Positions 1 through 11,199 of a DNA stretch of 64,000 nucleotides are shown here, piece by piece. The DNA is taken from NCBI GenBank assembly GCA_002943765.1, contig PQWQ01000008.1, positions 310,001 through 374,000 of the forward strand. The letters are read 5' to 3'. The notes beneath the pieces are model-generated. The model was not told where the DNA came from. It saw nothing but the letters and a program-made list of their open reading frames with translations, and ran no database searches. A program made the position numbers and the translations under genes. Origin of the DNA: Psoroptes ovis. Lineage: Eukaryota > Arthropoda > Arachnida > Sarcoptiformes > Psoroptidae. Within the stretch, counting starts at the first letter, position 1. Each line of letters starts with the position of its first letter.

Positions 1-119
1 GCTGGTGGAAAATAATCAGAGAATTTAATGGCAATAATAGCGATTCAATTGAATATTATTTGATAATTTCATGAAATGAAATTTTTCAATAAATAAATTA
101 CAATTATTAATTTCAATAC

Positions 120-240
120 ATAGTTTTAAAGTTTTAATTCATAGTTTTAAAATTTAATTTCGTAATTTTACAATCGTAAATTTCATTCAAAATTATGAAA
201 ATTAACTTTAAAACTCTGAATCAAAAACTCGAAACCTTGC
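120..240. repeat. Degenerate Tc1-like palindromic element
   Basis: The left half reads AGTTTTAATTCATAGTTTT and the right half carries the inverse ending TCGAAACCTTGC. Both resemble the arms of the better copies at 3199, 32525 and 35176. The left terminus has decayed and no clear TA boundary is visible there. Confidence 0.45.
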
Positions 241-741
241 AATAATAACAATTATTAAATAATCTATAATTAATAATTTAATAATTATTATTTTATTAAT
301 TATTATCATTCATTATAATAATAATAATGATACTTTTAATTGATTTTTTTTTTTTGAAATTGTTTTTGTTGTTTTTTTTTCACTGTTCATTGATATGCAT
401 TTCAAATAATGATAATTACAAGTTAATGAACAAAGAATCACGATAATCAAAATCAAATAGGAACAATAAACATCAATGAACAAACAATAGTCTCCCAAAA
501 CAACAAATGAAGAATATTCTGAAATTATCAAAATTTTCAAGCCAAAAACAAAAGAAAACAAAGAAATTCTGCTGTCATTTATTTCATTATTTTTGTGAAA
601 TATATCTCTGTAGATTCTCTCTGTTTGTGCATCACACAAATACACAAACATTCACATATCAAATGACAGAATTTTCATTGAATTTCCAATGACATTTCAA
701 TGAGAAATTCCTTTGATTATTCCATTTATTAGTTGATTTAA

Positions 742-888
742 CCCTTAGAACTCGAGGCAGTTACAGCGCAAGCGAGCCAGTAGCTCGACAATTTTTCACA
801 ATAATGTAAAATGGTGACTGAAGGGCGCCTATCGAGTTGCTACATTACATCTTATAGTGAGTGATGCTCACCGCTCGAGTTTTAAGGG
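742..888. mobile_element. piggyBac-like miniature element, copy 1
   Basis: The element starts CCCTTAGAACTCGAG and ends CTCGAGTTTTAAGGG, and a TTAA lies on each side (738-741 and 889-892). TTAA target duplication with CCC/GGG ends is the hallmark of piggyBac transposons. At 147 bp with no reading frame it must be non-autonomous. Inside are a CGCAAGCGAGCCAG segment and a GTGAGTGATGCTCACCG segment, shared with the other seven copies. Confidence 0.8.
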
Positions 889-1213
889 TTAATGCTCATT
901 GTTCTGTTTTACAACATCCTTTTCGACATTATTTATATTCATTTCTGGTCTTTTGTGTTTGTCTCTGTGGATTCTGAACCCTTTTCGCGACCCTTTTCGA
1001 TTTGTTTGGCCTCAAATGAATACATGAATACATGAATGCATAGGCATATTGTGGTATGAAATGCATAGATTTCCGGATGTCATAATCAATAATTACATCT
1101 GTCTGTCTGTATTCATGTATGTATTCATATTCTCAATGCTTTTAGCACATCTTACAACTGTTTACAAGTCAATGAATTGAATACAATGAAATTCATGAAT
1201 ACAATGAAATTCA

Positions 1214-1295
1214 TTGGTTGTCCGAAAAGTTTTTTCTTGTTAAATGAAAAAAAAGGCGCATTGAAAATGCGCAAGAATTTTTCGGACAAACCCCA
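1214..1295. repeat. hp80 palindrome, degenerate
   Basis: K-type left arm (GGTTGTCCGAAAAGTT) against a worn right arm (TTTTTCGGACAAACC). The centre holds its own 7-bp stem, GCGCATT/AATGCGC, unlike c1-c3. Confidence 0.6.
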
Positions 1296-1479
1296 AACAA
1301 AATAAAACTTGAATCTAAGATTTCGTTTTTTTCTTGGGAAAATTTTCATAAATTTCTTATGAGAAAGTTTCCATAAATTTTTAAAATCTTCAAGATAATT
1401 TTCAACAGCGAAAAATGAAAATGAAAATTAATTTCATTGTTATTTGTTTCATTGTTGATCAATGAATTCTTACAAAATA

Positions 1480-1559
1480 TTCGGTTGTCCGAAAAGTTCT
1501 TGCCGATTTTCCAATGATTTTCTACGATATAATCGGCAAATACTTTCCGAACAACCTAA
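1480..1559. repeat. hp80 palindrome, K arms, c2 core (reversed)
   Basis: 80 bp from TTCGGTTGTCCG to CAACCTAA. The core reads TTTCTACGATATAATCGGC. The right arm has CTTTCCGAACAACC, so the arms differ at a few bases. Confidence 0.8.
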
Positions 1560-2165
1560 TAAATTCTAGGGAAATTTCCAGGGAAATTTTCCGGGAATCT
1601 AAGAATCTAAATAATTCAAATGACAATAATGAAATAATAATGATTACTATGTGGGTGTTTGATGACAACCAGACCCTTAATCATCGTACATCTTTCTATA
1701 ACCCGCCAAACAAAAAGAAAAACCCTGTAGAAAACTCCTAAGAAAATTTCCCGAAAAATTCAAGAAAACAAAATAAAAATTTACAGAAAGTTTCTCAGAT
1801 CAACTTTCTCGGAAATTTTCCTCAAAACTTCTAAGAATAAAAATACCCGAAAAGTACCGAACCCAAAATCACCTTGGGTAGATTATTATTTATTTGGTCT
1901 CATTATTATTTACTTGTCATGAAGCAATCACAACTAAATAAAACTAACCAACCAAGCGAACCATATTTAGTCAACATAACAAAGACAACAACCTTGGAAT
2001 TTAAATAAGAATCGAAATTAATAATCAAAATGAATAAACCCAAGCAACCAAAAGCATCAAAAAGAGCCTTTGGCTTTTCTTTTTCGATTCATTATTATTA
2101 TTTATCATCATTATTTAGGCCCGAAAAACATTCACAAAATATGTAATAGATTCACTTGGATAGAT

Positions 2166-2310
2166 CAGTGTTTCTCAACCATTATGTTGCGGTGGAACTT
2201 TTGTGCTCTGCGAAATTTCAGAAATTGAACAGGTCTAAATTTCAGAATTTTTGAGTTTTTTTAAAGGTGTCGCAGCCCACAAACAAGTGAAAATTGGTTG
2301 AGAAACACTG
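2166..2310. mobile_element. hAT miniature element, old copy
   Basis: Ends are CAGTGTTTCTCAACC and its exact inverse GGTTGAGAAACACTG. The 8-bp flanks GGATAGAT and TAATAGAC agree at only five positions but keep TA at positions 4-5. The 145-bp interior mentions GCGGTGGAAC and GTCGCAGCCCAC, a decayed version of the CCGCGGCAC segments of the other copies. Confidence 0.75.
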
Positions 2311-2608
2311 TAATAGACATAGATAATAATCTCTCATAACATATTACAATTCATCATTTTGTTCTCGAAAGAATCTTTCATCTTCTTTATTGATATTCTA
2401 AGAAATATATCTTAGAATAACAATAAGAAACAATATAAGAAATATTCTTGGTTATTATTTTTATGAACAGAACAAAATGAATATTGTTATAACGGTGGAA
2501 AATACGATTGAAATGTATCCAAATGGCGTATTTATGGTACGCATATTAATGCGTCCATTAGGCCCTTAAGTTTAGGCCCTAAAGTTTAGGGCCTAAACGA
2601 AAAATAGT

Positions 2609-2688
2609 CAGGCTGTCCCGAAAGTTATGGCGTATTTTCACAGCAAAAGTCTACCGTTGGACCCGCCATCACTTAGTGGACAACCAAG
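2609..2688. repeat. hp80 palindrome, heavily degenerate
   Basis: Left CAGGCTGTCCCGAAAGTTATGGCG faces right CGCCATCACTTAGTGGACAACC. The length (80 bp) and terminal GTCC/GGAC are kept, but many arm positions are mismatched, so this is an old copy. Confidence 0.5.
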
Positions 2689-3198
2689 CCCAAAACAAAA
2701 TGAATGAATTAATGCAACAAGAGCATTATTAATCAATGCTCGGAGTCTGAGCTTCGGACACACAAGGAGAAACTTTGGCTCGAACGAAAATTCATTCGAA
2801 ATGAAAATATTCACGAATTCTTTGCATGTATTCGGGTGGATTTTATCAAATTCCAAGCTATTCATTCATCAGTTTCAGCGGATTCTGGCCGAGGATTTTT
2901 TAAGGGTGAAAATCAACAGAATTCGCTCAGAATTTCTCCCAGAATCCTCACAGAATTTCCAGAATTAATAGAATTCTGGAAATGAAATATGAATCAACGA
3001 AAAAAAATTAAAGTCACATTCATAAAAATAATGACATTAATATTAATATTAATAATAATAATTGTAAATGATAATATATCAAATAATGGACCATGAGAGA
3101 AATTGTATCAAATTATCTTTTATCATTAATTGACATAAATTAACTCAGGAGAATAATAGATAATAATAAATGAGAGTATATTTGATATATATGAATTG

Positions 3199-3362
3199 CA
3201 AGGATTTCAAGTTTTAATTCAGAGTTTTAAAATTAATTTTCATAGTTTTCAAGTTGATTTTCGTAGTTTTGAATACAATTTTAAACCAATGAAATTATGA
3301 AATTCAACTTTAAAAGTACGAAATTCAATTTTAAAACCCCGAATTAAAACTTGAAACCCTGT
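3199..3362. repeat. Tc1-like palindromic element, copy 2
   Basis: Left GCAAGGATTTCAAGTTTTAATT faces right GAATTAAAACTTGAAACCCTG followed by TA. The two halves pair along most of the ~164 bp. No coding capacity. Ends of the TA-CAGGGTTT type suggest mobilisation by a Tc1/mariner transposase; the family name is an inference. Confidence 0.6.
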
Positions 3363-3946
3363 ATATTTGATATATTTGAATTATATTTGATATATTTATG
3401 TCAGTGTATTACGTATTGAACATATTATGAATAACATTACATGTAATTGATATAATGGAAAAGCACAGAATTCTGAAATTCAGAATTTGTGGTACTTGAA
3501 GAATCAAGAATATATGTTGATGAGAAATTGAATTTCGATTGAGCAAAAAAAAAAAAAAAAAATGGAATCAAAGGATTATGAACAGAACGGTCATTGTTTG
3601 AAATTTTTCACAAATTTCAATAATTCAAATTGACCAAAATATCAATAATCTTCAAATATAAATCAAGGTCATCAAATATATGTTTAGGATATATTGACTT
3701 GACATTTATGAATATTTCATGTGTTTATAAACAAAATTATACGATGAAATACCGCATTGAAATATTCAGAATTCAAGAATTTTCTAAGAAAATGTTTCCT
3801 TTTTATAAATGTTGCTGTCAAAATATATCACTGATACCGACTAATACACTAGTTACCACTATTTGTGTGTGTGTGTGTGGTTTAGTATCGAATAACCAAA
3901 GAATATTCTTATAAAATATATTCATGAATATAAATATATAAAATAT

Positions 3947-4026
3947 AAGGTTGTCCGAAATGTTCATTCCGTTTAATCCGATAGAGATGCTCATTAAAAT
4001 CGGCCAGAACTTTACGGACAATCTAA
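3947..4026. repeat. hp80 palindrome, K arms, c3 core
   Basis: 80 bp, left TAAGGTTGTCCGAAATGTTC, right CTTTACGGACAATCTAA followed by TATA. It lies only 50 bp before the autonomous hAT element. Confidence 0.75.
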
Positions 4027-4144
4027 TATATGTTAAATGTGTCAACAAATATATATATTTGAGTATATATTACACCAGTCATTCTCAACCTTTTTTTTTG
4101 CTGCGGCACACATTTAACGAGTTGAAAATCTGGCGGCACACAAA

Positions 4145-4278
4145 GGTCCGTCCGTATCAGACGTATCCGAGGTCCAATTCATATAAGACGTACATCAGGT
4201 ATAATTCGTATAAGACGTACGTCAGGTATAATTCGTAAAGAACGTACGCTAGGTACAATTCGTATAAGACGTGAATTT
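4145..4278. repeat. 27-bp subterminal tandem repeats in hAT element
   Basis: About five units, with full units at 4171-4197, 4198-4224, 4225-4251 and 4252-4278 and a first, more diverged unit at 4145-4170. The core is ATAATTCGTATAAGACGT. Units share about 20 or more of 27 bases. They lie between the left terminus and the stop codon of the transposase. Subterminal repeats in hAT elements often serve as transposase binding sites, which is the likely role here but is not shown by sequence alone. Confidence 0.75.
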
Positions 4279-4378
4279 AGTTATAAATATTTAATGGCAA
4301 AAATTTTTCATACAAAATAAATCTTATATATACTACAATTATCAAAAGATTAATTATAAAATAATGAGAAAAATCTTT

Positions 4379-6250
4379 TCAATGTGAACTTTGGGCCTGG
4401 TGTTTCTTAATGATTTCATCTATATTTGGCCGCAAAGATGACAAAGCCACTCTTAAATCTTCTTCCACATTTGTCAATCGTGATCTTTTTTTATTCTTGA
4501 TCGTGGCCAATGCTGAAAATCCATATTCGCATAGATAAGATGTTGAGAATTGCAATAATATCTTTAAGGCTTTTTCTGATATGATTGGATATTGGCATTT
4601 GATGTTACACCAGAATGAATTAATTGATTCATTCTGGTGTTTTAAAATTAAATCACGATCACTAGAGAGAGAAATGAGCTCTTCCTCTTCATTCAATGTA
4701 AGATCGTAAACAGAGGTGTCATTTATTTCGAAAGGGTTACGAACCCAATCAAATTTCTCAATTTCTAGGTCTGGAAAATAATAATTTATTTTCTCTTCTA
4801 ATACTGACAAATGTTCGACGACAATATCTTTGATGTTTTGATAATCGTCTTTCGGCACTGACTCGAACTTGTCGAGTTTGCCAGCTTCGGCCCTCTTTTT
4901 CCACAACTTCAAATGTTTTTTGAATCCAAGAAGTTTATCTGTGGAATTCAGAATATTTTCCCCTGGCCCTTGCATGCTGGAATTGATATTATTCATAATT
5001 ACGAATATATCAGCAAGGTATGCCAATTTGGTGCACCAGATTGGATTGTTTAATAAATTGATAAATTCACAGTTTTTGTTCTTCTCAAAAAAAATCTTAA
5101 GTTCATCCTTCAATGCAAGTACTCTCGATAATACCTTGCCTCTCGATAACCACCTGACTTCAGTATGAAGTAGCAAAGACTCATACTTTGCGTCCATAGC
5201 TTTGCATAATTTTCTAAAAATTCTGGTGCTGCGAGGTCTTGATTTGATAAAGTTGACCATCTTTACACATTGATCCATGACAATTCTTAAATCTGATGGC
5301 AAAAATTTAGTAACAAGGGTCTCTCGATGCAAAAAACAATGAGTAAGTAATATATCTTGATTCAGTTCTTTAACATGAGCTACAAATCCTTTTAGATGTC
5401 CAGTCATAGCTGGAGCACCGTCTGTGCAAATGCCAACACATGACTTCCAAGAAATATTGATTTCTTCTAAATATGAATTGATTACTTGAAAAATATCTTT
5501 ACCAGTTGTAGAATCAGGTAACTCCCGACAACATAAAAATTGATCAATTATATCGTTTTCATGAATAAATCTAACGAATGCAATTAATTGAGCACTTCCT
5601 GTAATATCTGTTGTTTCGTCGACTTGTAGAGCGAAATTCGAATTTACAAGAACTTTAGCAGTATTTTGCTCAATATTTTCAGACATATCTCTAATTCTGC
5701 GATGGATTGTATCATTTGAAAAAGGTATTTTGCAGATTTCATTCTCAGCTGATTCACCAAACATTCTTTTTACGATTTTGCGACAAGCAGGAATAATAAT
5801 TTCTTCAGCCAAAGTATGAGGTTTCAACTTTACAGCAATCAATTCAGCTATTTCGTATGAACATATTTGAGCCTTTTTAGACACATATTGTTTTTCAAAA
5901 GCTTTTGTTTGCTCAATTCTTGATGATAAAGACCTTTCGAAGTAGCTTTTATCTTTCTTTGAAAGCGAAGGATGATTTTTAAGCAAGTGACGCTGGAGTT
6001 TGCTTGGAACCATAGCACTATTTGATAATTTTAAACCACATATCAGACACTCGGGAACAACTGTATCATTTTCGATTGTAGAGGTGAATCCAAATTTTAA
6101 AAAATCATTTTTATATTTTCGATGGACAACGTGTTTTTTTACGCGTTGTTTTTTACTTGGGCCGGGAGTGGACTCATTGACTTGGTCCCTAACACTATCA
6201 TCATCACTATTATCATCAATAAAATTTTTTCTTTTTAACCATTTATCCAT
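4379..6250 (-). CDS. hAT family transposase with BED zinc finger (ZBED5-like)
   Basis: A 623-residue protein that would cut and paste the surrounding element. Domains in order: basic N-terminal region (30-46); a BED-type zinc finger with C68-x2-C71 and H88-x4-H93 in CLICGLKLSNSAMVP...LQRHLLKNH; an RNase-H-like catalytic core with D211 in QVDETTD and D277 in CTDGAPAM; the C305-x2-H308 pair in THCFLH; the conserved TEVRWLSRG block near 363-371; and a C-terminal hAT dimerisation region (about 545-610) with SFWCNIKCQYP and LCEYGFSAL. These blocks are typical of the Buster/ZBED5-like group rather than Ac-like transposases. No stop or frameshift interrupts the frame, and the ATG lies about 570 bp inside the right end. 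The alternative, a domesticated host gene, is unlikely because termini and target duplication are perfect. Confidence 0.92.
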   Translation of the reverse strand: MDKWLKRKNFIDDNSDDDSVRDQVNESTPGPSKKQRVKKHVVHRKYKNDFLKFGFTSTIENDTVVPECLICGLKLSNSAMVPSKLQRHLLKNHPSLSKKDKSYFERSLSSRIEQTKAFEKQYVSKKAQICSYEIAELIAVKLKPHTLAEEIIIPACRKIVKRMFGESAENEICKIPFSNDTIHRRIRDMSENIEQNTAKVLVNSNFALQVDETTDITGSAQLIAFVRFIHENDIIDQFLCCRELPDSTTGKDIFQVINSYLEEINISWKSCVGICTDGAPAMTGHLKGFVAHVKELNQDILLTHCFLHRETLVTKFLPSDLRIVMDQCVKMVNFIKSRPRSTRIFRKLCKAMDAKYESLLLHTEVRWLSRGKVLSRVLALKDELKIFFEKNKNCEFINLLNNPIWCTKLAYLADIFVIMNNINSSMQGPGENILNSTDKLLGFKKHLKLWKKRAEAGKLDKFESVPKDDYQNIKDIVVEHLSVLEEKINYYFPDLEIEKFDWVRNPFEINDTSVYDLTLNEEEELISLSSDRDLILKHQNESINSFWCNIKCQYPIISEKALKILLQFSTSYLCEYGFSALATIKNKKRSRLTNVEEDLRVALSSLRPNIDEIIKKHQAQSSH

Positions 6251-7007
6251 TTTTGTAAGAATCTGGTAAAATAAAACTAATATTACGGTAACATTTGAAA
6301 AAATGACTCAAATATTACCTTTGATTATTAAATTAATGATAAATCTCAATTTTTAATTCACTTGTAATTTAAGAATATGTAAAATTAAAACTTTTTGAAA
6401 TTATGAAACTTTCAGTCAAAATTCGAATTTGGATTTTATGGAATTCGAATTCGAATTTAATGCTCAGCTTTAATGACTAAGCGTGCGCATTGGCTCGAGA
6501 TTCTCGGTGAGATGCGTTCAAAGCGCAAGTGTTAAATCAAAGTAGCATTCAGTTGAGCGCAATAAAAACAAAATAAAGACAATTGAAAAACTGTGTAAAT
6601 TCTGCTATTATCTATTACTTCTAGTATTTCCCGTGCAAAGAGTGATAGCGTCACTCAATTCTTGAAGATTGTTTTCTTGGTAATCTCAATTTGTTTGAAA
6701 TGCATTTATCATGATATAATTTTCATAATATCAAAATTATTTTTCACAAAATTTCGCGGCACATTTTTAAAATTTCGCGGCACACCAAAGTGCCGCGGAA
6801 CACTGGTTGAGAATGACTGTATTACACATTGAAAGGTAACGAACAACAATGATAATGACATAGGATTATCATTCAGTTTATTTATTTTCTTCATTTTTAA
6901 TTTATTTTTTTTCTTCCTATTCTCGGTTAGTCATATAATATAATGTCACACATAAGACATTTTTCAATTTCAAATTTCTACACAATTCTTTCAATACTTT
7001 GAATATA

Positions 7008-7089
7008 TCAAGTTGTCCGAAAAGTTCATTCGGCTTAATTCTATAGAGTTGCTCATCAAAAATCGGCCAGAACTTTTCGGACAACCTAA
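7008..7089. repeat. hp80 palindrome, K arms, c3 core
   Basis: Left TCAAGTTGTCCGAAAAGTTC, right GAACTTTTCGGACAACCTAA. The centre reads TCTATAGAGTTGCTCATC. Arms are well matched over 20 bp. Confidence 0.8.
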
Positions 7090-7430
7090 TAAGTAGCAAA
7101 ATTCCATTAATTTTTATGATAAATTTGTTTCGGTGAAAACTTAGACTTTTCAATTTTCGGCAGAAAATTAATCAAATGATAAAACAACAACACACCGCCA
7201 TACACGTATAAACAATACCAGAGTACCTTAGATACCCCTTCAAGTTATACACTCTTCACCAACGTCATAGAAATGAATAAATAAATCAATAAATGAATAA
7301 AACAAGAATGTCAAATGAATGAATAAATGTCAAATGATCAAAAGTAAACACATACACCCAATGAAGGTTCTCAAACATTGTTGACTCGGCACCACATTAA
7401 TTGAAGGTAGTTGAAATAAGGGGTGAAATA

Positions 7431-7510
7431 TTAGGTTGTCCGATAAGTTCTCGCCGATTTTCTTATAATTCCCTACGATATAATCGGCAAAAACTTTTCG
7501 GACAATCTAA
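7431..7510. repeat. hp80 palindrome, G/K hybrid arms, c2 core (reversed)
   Basis: 80 bp flanked by TA on both sides. The left arm has GATAAGTTC but the right arm the inverse of GAAAAGTTT, so the two halves come from different arm classes. Confidence 0.85.
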
Positions 7511-7984
7511 TACTTGGCAATTTTCTGCCTCTTACGATTTCCACCATGCACCATTTCACCAATACCGCAACCAATCCAACCAGCCAAACAAAGAGTGTCA
7601 ATAGATTTTGCAAAAATCAAAGAAATTTAATGAGAAAATTTTTTTTAGGCGAAAATTTACACGTATTTTCTCGGGGAAATTTCTCTTAAAGAAAAGAAAG
7701 AATTTAAATTGATTTTCTCCAAGAATATTCTGCTATTCATTGATCCTACATTGATCCTAAGTTCTGAGATTCTGTGATTTTCGATTTTTCAAAAATCGAA
7801 AATTCTTTTATCCACCAGAATAATGAAAATAAATGGAAAAATGGAGAATATGAAGAGAATATGATAATAAATAAATAATATTTTGAAAATTGAAAATTTT
7901 CAATTTTGAATGAAAAAAACAAAATTTTACCGACACATTTTGTCATATATTGATCATTATTCTTCGTGAAGAATATTCTTCTGT

Positions 7985-8175
7985 TCATAGAATGACTGCT
8001 TTGAAATTGCATTCGACAAGGATTCAATGCTTTAGTGTGAAGGCGGCTTCTCTCGGCGAAATCTGAGAGAAGCGGAGAATTACTCGGTGCTTCCAAGGCT
8101 TCAGGGGGCTGATGGAAGCTCTAGAAAGCACCCAGAGAGTCCCTGAGACCTCGTGGAAGCCACTGAATCGAGCAG
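7985..8175. other. GC-rich patch with short hairpins
   Basis: GC content is well above the surroundings. It holds a CTTCTCTC/GAGAGAAG stem at 8043-8075 and a GCTTCC/GGAAGC pair around 8090-8116. No coding frame or recognisable RNA fold. Nature unknown. Confidence 0.3.
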
Positions 8176-8890
8176 GGCCCAGGTTTAGGATTCTAAGAGC
8201 CGTTTTTATTTCATTTATATTGTTTTTTCAACTCATGAAACAATAAGCAAAACAAAACAAGAATGAAAAAACTTTATAACAAACAATTGATTTTTCAATT
8301 GAATAATATCAATAATATTGAAAATAATGAAAAATAATAATAATATTTTGACAAGTATCATTGAGAAAATATTAATAAAAATTGAGAAATATTTGTATTT
8401 CTGCTTTTTCTGTTGTTTCAAATCAAATAGAACACAAAATACAATAATCTGAATACATTCACAGTGAATCTCAACTGAATCAAATTGAACCTTGTGTACC
8501 AAGGTATTACCGTAAAAACCCTTATTTCTTCAATAAAACTTTCAAGAATAAGGATAAAAAGGCCCCATGGAACCCTAAAGAACCCCATTCAACTCAAAGG
8601 AGCCCTATAAAAACCCAATCGAACTCGTTAGAACCTGAGAGAACCCAGTGTAACCCGATAAAATCTTGAAATAGAACCCAAATGGAGCCAAATATGGCCC
8701 CACCAAACCCTTTAAAACCTCGCAATCAAAAAATTCAATTTCGCAAAGATTTATATTCATCGCTATTAAACAAAATAGAAACAACATTGATTATTTGGCA
8801 AAGAATATTTTGCCGAAAAAAATAATGGAAAAAAATGCCATAGAAATATAATGGCATCTATGGTTAAATCAATGGCCATATCAAAATGTA

Positions 8891-8970
8891 TTAGATTGTC
8901 CAAAAAGTTTTTGCCAATTTTCCAATGATTTTCTACGACAAAACCAGCCGAAACTTTGCGGACAACCTAA
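8891..8970. repeat. hp80 palindrome, K-like arms, worn c2 core
   Basis: 80 bp between TTAGATTGTCC and GGACAACCTAA, with TA on each side. Several arm mismatches. Confidence 0.75.
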
Positions 8971-9225
8971 TATTATTGATTGAAAATGCATCATTATTAA
9001 CAATAAACACCCGTAGAAAAACAACACATAGCATTGAAGGCATAGAAAATGCATCATTGAAATTGTATTGAATTACACAACACATTGAATGAACACATAC
9101 GAATCATTTATATCGTAAAATCATAAATCATTTTTTCAATTTATTTTTTTCGTTTGTTTTGTTTTCAGTAAATTTCCGTTCATCATTCATCATTCGGTTA
9201 TTCGGTTATGCTCGTTGGAATTCAA

Positions 9226-9249
9226 CTGCTGCTGCTGCTGCTGCTGCTG
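9226..9249. repeat. (CTG)8 microsatellite
   Basis: Eight uninterrupted CTG triplets followed by TTGTTTG. It is not inside any gene I can support. Confidence 0.9.
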
Positions 9250-9303
9250 TTGTTTGCTCGCTTTTTGGTGTTTATTTACGCTTATTTTAATTTATTTATT
9301 TAT

Positions 9304-9384
9304 TTAAGTTGTCCGAAAAGTTCATTCGTTAGAGTCCGATAGAGTTGTACATGAAAATCGGAAAGAACTTTGTGGACAACCTTA
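9304..9384. repeat. hp80 palindrome, K arms, c3 core
   Basis: Left TTAAGTTGTCCGAAAAGTTC, right AACTTTGTGGACAACCTTA, centre CCGATAGAGTTGTACATG. Confidence 0.75.
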
Positions 9385-9483
9385 TATTTACAACTAGCAA
9401 ATACACATTACATTACATTTATTTATTTATTTTATTTCTCATATCAAGTTTATTTAGATGTTATTATTATTAATATTTTCAAT

Positions 9484-9562
9484 GTTGTTGTCCGTAAAGT
9501 TATGGCTGATTATTGATGAGCAATTCTATTGGTTAAGTGGAATAAACTTTTAGGACAACCTC
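9484..9562. repeat. hp80 palindrome, degenerate c3 type
   Basis: Left TTGTTGTCCGTAAAGTTATGGC, right AACTTTTAGGACAACCTCG. The centre GAGCAATTCTATTGG is the c3 core in the opposite direction. Confidence 0.6.
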
Positions 9563-10527
9563 GAATATTTTCGTCGTTGTTGTTGTTGTCATTGTGTTTA
9601 CGGGGTTCGATTCAATTTTTGCTTGTTTGCTTTGTTCGACTTGTTTTTTGTTGTTATTAATTATTATTTTAATCATTTTTGATCTATTTTTGATCTATTT
9701 TCGACTATTTTTGATTGTTTTTGGTCAATTTTGGTCATTTTTTTTAGTGGATTCTGGTTATTTTGGACCAATTTTGGCCTATTCTGATCATTTCTGATCA
9801 ATTTCTGGTCATTTTTGAGAATGAAAATTCTTCAAAAACATTCATTCACTGACGAATTTTGAGAATTCGCCATGATCCAAAATGGACAAAAATCAATTCA
9901 AAGAATATGACTTGAATCATCTGAATTAATAACCATGAATTATGATTCAAAAATGAAACAATTGAAACAATTTAATTCAATGAAATTCAGTCAAAAATTA
10001 TATACGCTTGTCACTTGTGATTTGCGAAATCATTCATAAACATGAACCATAACTTGAAACAAACATAACTTAGATCATGAACGACCAAAGATGAAAAATG
10101 GAAAAATATGACTACTTGTATTATATTAATGTACCATACATTGATAATAAACGATCATAATCATCATGATAATGATGATCATCATCATTATCATTGTCAT
10201 CGTTGTAATCGTAGTCAAATGACTAATGACAAATGTTTCAAAAAATTCTGAAGACGCCGGAATCCAAAGGAATTAAGAGGGGTATCCAGAATCCCAAAGA
10301 ATTAAGATGCACCAAAGAATCTGAAATAAAGAGGGGAGATGCCGGAATCTCAAAGAACTGAGCGACACCAAGATGCAAAACAATAGAATCCAAAGGCATA
10401 AGAACCCATAGCCTCATACATTTCTCATACATTTTCTCATTTATCTTCAACGGGGCTAAGGCTATAGAAACATTTCAATTTTTTTAGATTGTCAAAATTT
10501 CTTAAGTAAAAATAAAAATGAAAAATA

Positions 10528-10608
10528 TTAGGTTGTCCCATAAGTTCTTGTCGTTTTATCAATTTTTTTTTCATTCAAAAAACGGCAAGAACTTATGGGA
10601 CAACCTAA
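10528..10608. repeat. hp80 palindrome, P arms, c1 core
   Basis: 81 bp; arms TTAGGTTGTCCCATAAGTTC and exact inverse, TA on each side. One arm reads TTGTCG where the other has CGGCAA. Confidence 0.9.
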
Positions 10609-10793
10609 TACATAAAAATACATAAAAAATGAAAAATGACTGTCAACAAGGACAATAAAGAATTGTCCTCCACAAGAATTGTGTGACAATTCAATTGTTC
10701 ATTTAAGTCATTTTAAGTCATTTTAAATCATTCATTTTAGTCATTCATTCATTCAGTCATATTCACTATACTTGTCATTAATTTTCTTAAATA

Positions 10794-10875
10794 TTAGGTT
10801 GTCCGAAAAGTTTTTGCCGATCATATCCGTAGGAAAATAATGAGAAAATCGGTAAAAACTTTTCGGACAACCTAA
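10794..10875. repeat. hp80 palindrome, K arms, c2 core
   Basis: 82 bp; TTAGGTTGTCCGAAAAGTTT and exact inverse, TA on each side, centre CATATCCGTAGGAAAATAA. Confidence 0.9.
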
Positions 10876-11117
10876 TATGTATTCACACATGAATGATTTA
10901 CATTCAAAACTCCGACTAAACCAATGGAAAAAATAAGAATTAGACAAAAATGGACCAATACAATGAATCATTGAATGGTTGACAAAGACTATACTTTGGC
11001 TGGATTACATACACATCTTATTCTTAGGGTCTTTGTTTGTGTGTGTTTGGTGGATGGAAAAGTTTCTTGGAAACATTTTTTTTTCAAAAACAAAAACCAA
11101 GATAATGCACCCATAAA

Positions 11118-11199
11118 TAATGTTGTCCGAAAAGTTTTTGCCGATTATATCGTAGAGAAATTATTGGAAAAATCGTCACGAACTTTTCGGACAACCCAA
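11118..11199. repeat. hp80 palindrome, K arms, c2 core
   Basis: Starts TAATGTTGTCCGAAAAGTTT and ends CTTTTCGGACAACCCAA. It lies about 570 bp before the receptor start codon. Confidence 0.8.

Larger units (their letters stand above)
1..4067. other. Intergenic region, no host gene seen
   Basis: Every open frame here is short and none resembles a protein family. The stretch contains a degenerate 120-240 palindrome of the Tc1-like family, a piggyBac-like element (742-888), several hp80 palindromes, a short hAT remnant (2166-2310) and a second Tc1-like palindrome (3199-3362). A short inverted repeat (GTTTAGGCCC / GGGCCTAAAC) lies at 2570-2598. Sections 241-700, 1560-2165 and 2700-3190 show only AT-rich low-complexity DNA. 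Confidence 0.6.
4076..6819 (-). mobile_element. Complete autonomous hAT (Buster-like) transposon
   Basis: The element is 2744 bp. It begins CAGTCATTCTCAACC and ends with the exact inverse GGTTGAGAATGACTG, and has a perfect 8-bp target duplication TATTACAC on both sides (4068-4075 and 6820-6827). Subterminal GCGGCACAC / GTGCCGCGG segments lie inside both ends. It contains one intact 623-codon transposase frame on the minus strand and a 27-bp tandem array near the left end. Perfect flanks plus an unbroken gene point to a young insertion that may still be functional. The duplication has TA at positions 4-5, which is the published preference of Buster-type hAT elements. Confidence 0.93.

Noticed and set aside
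4379..6250. Domesticated host ZBED5-like gene
   Set aside because: The frame sits inside perfect terminal repeats with a perfect 8-bp target duplication, so it is best read as a mobile transposase.
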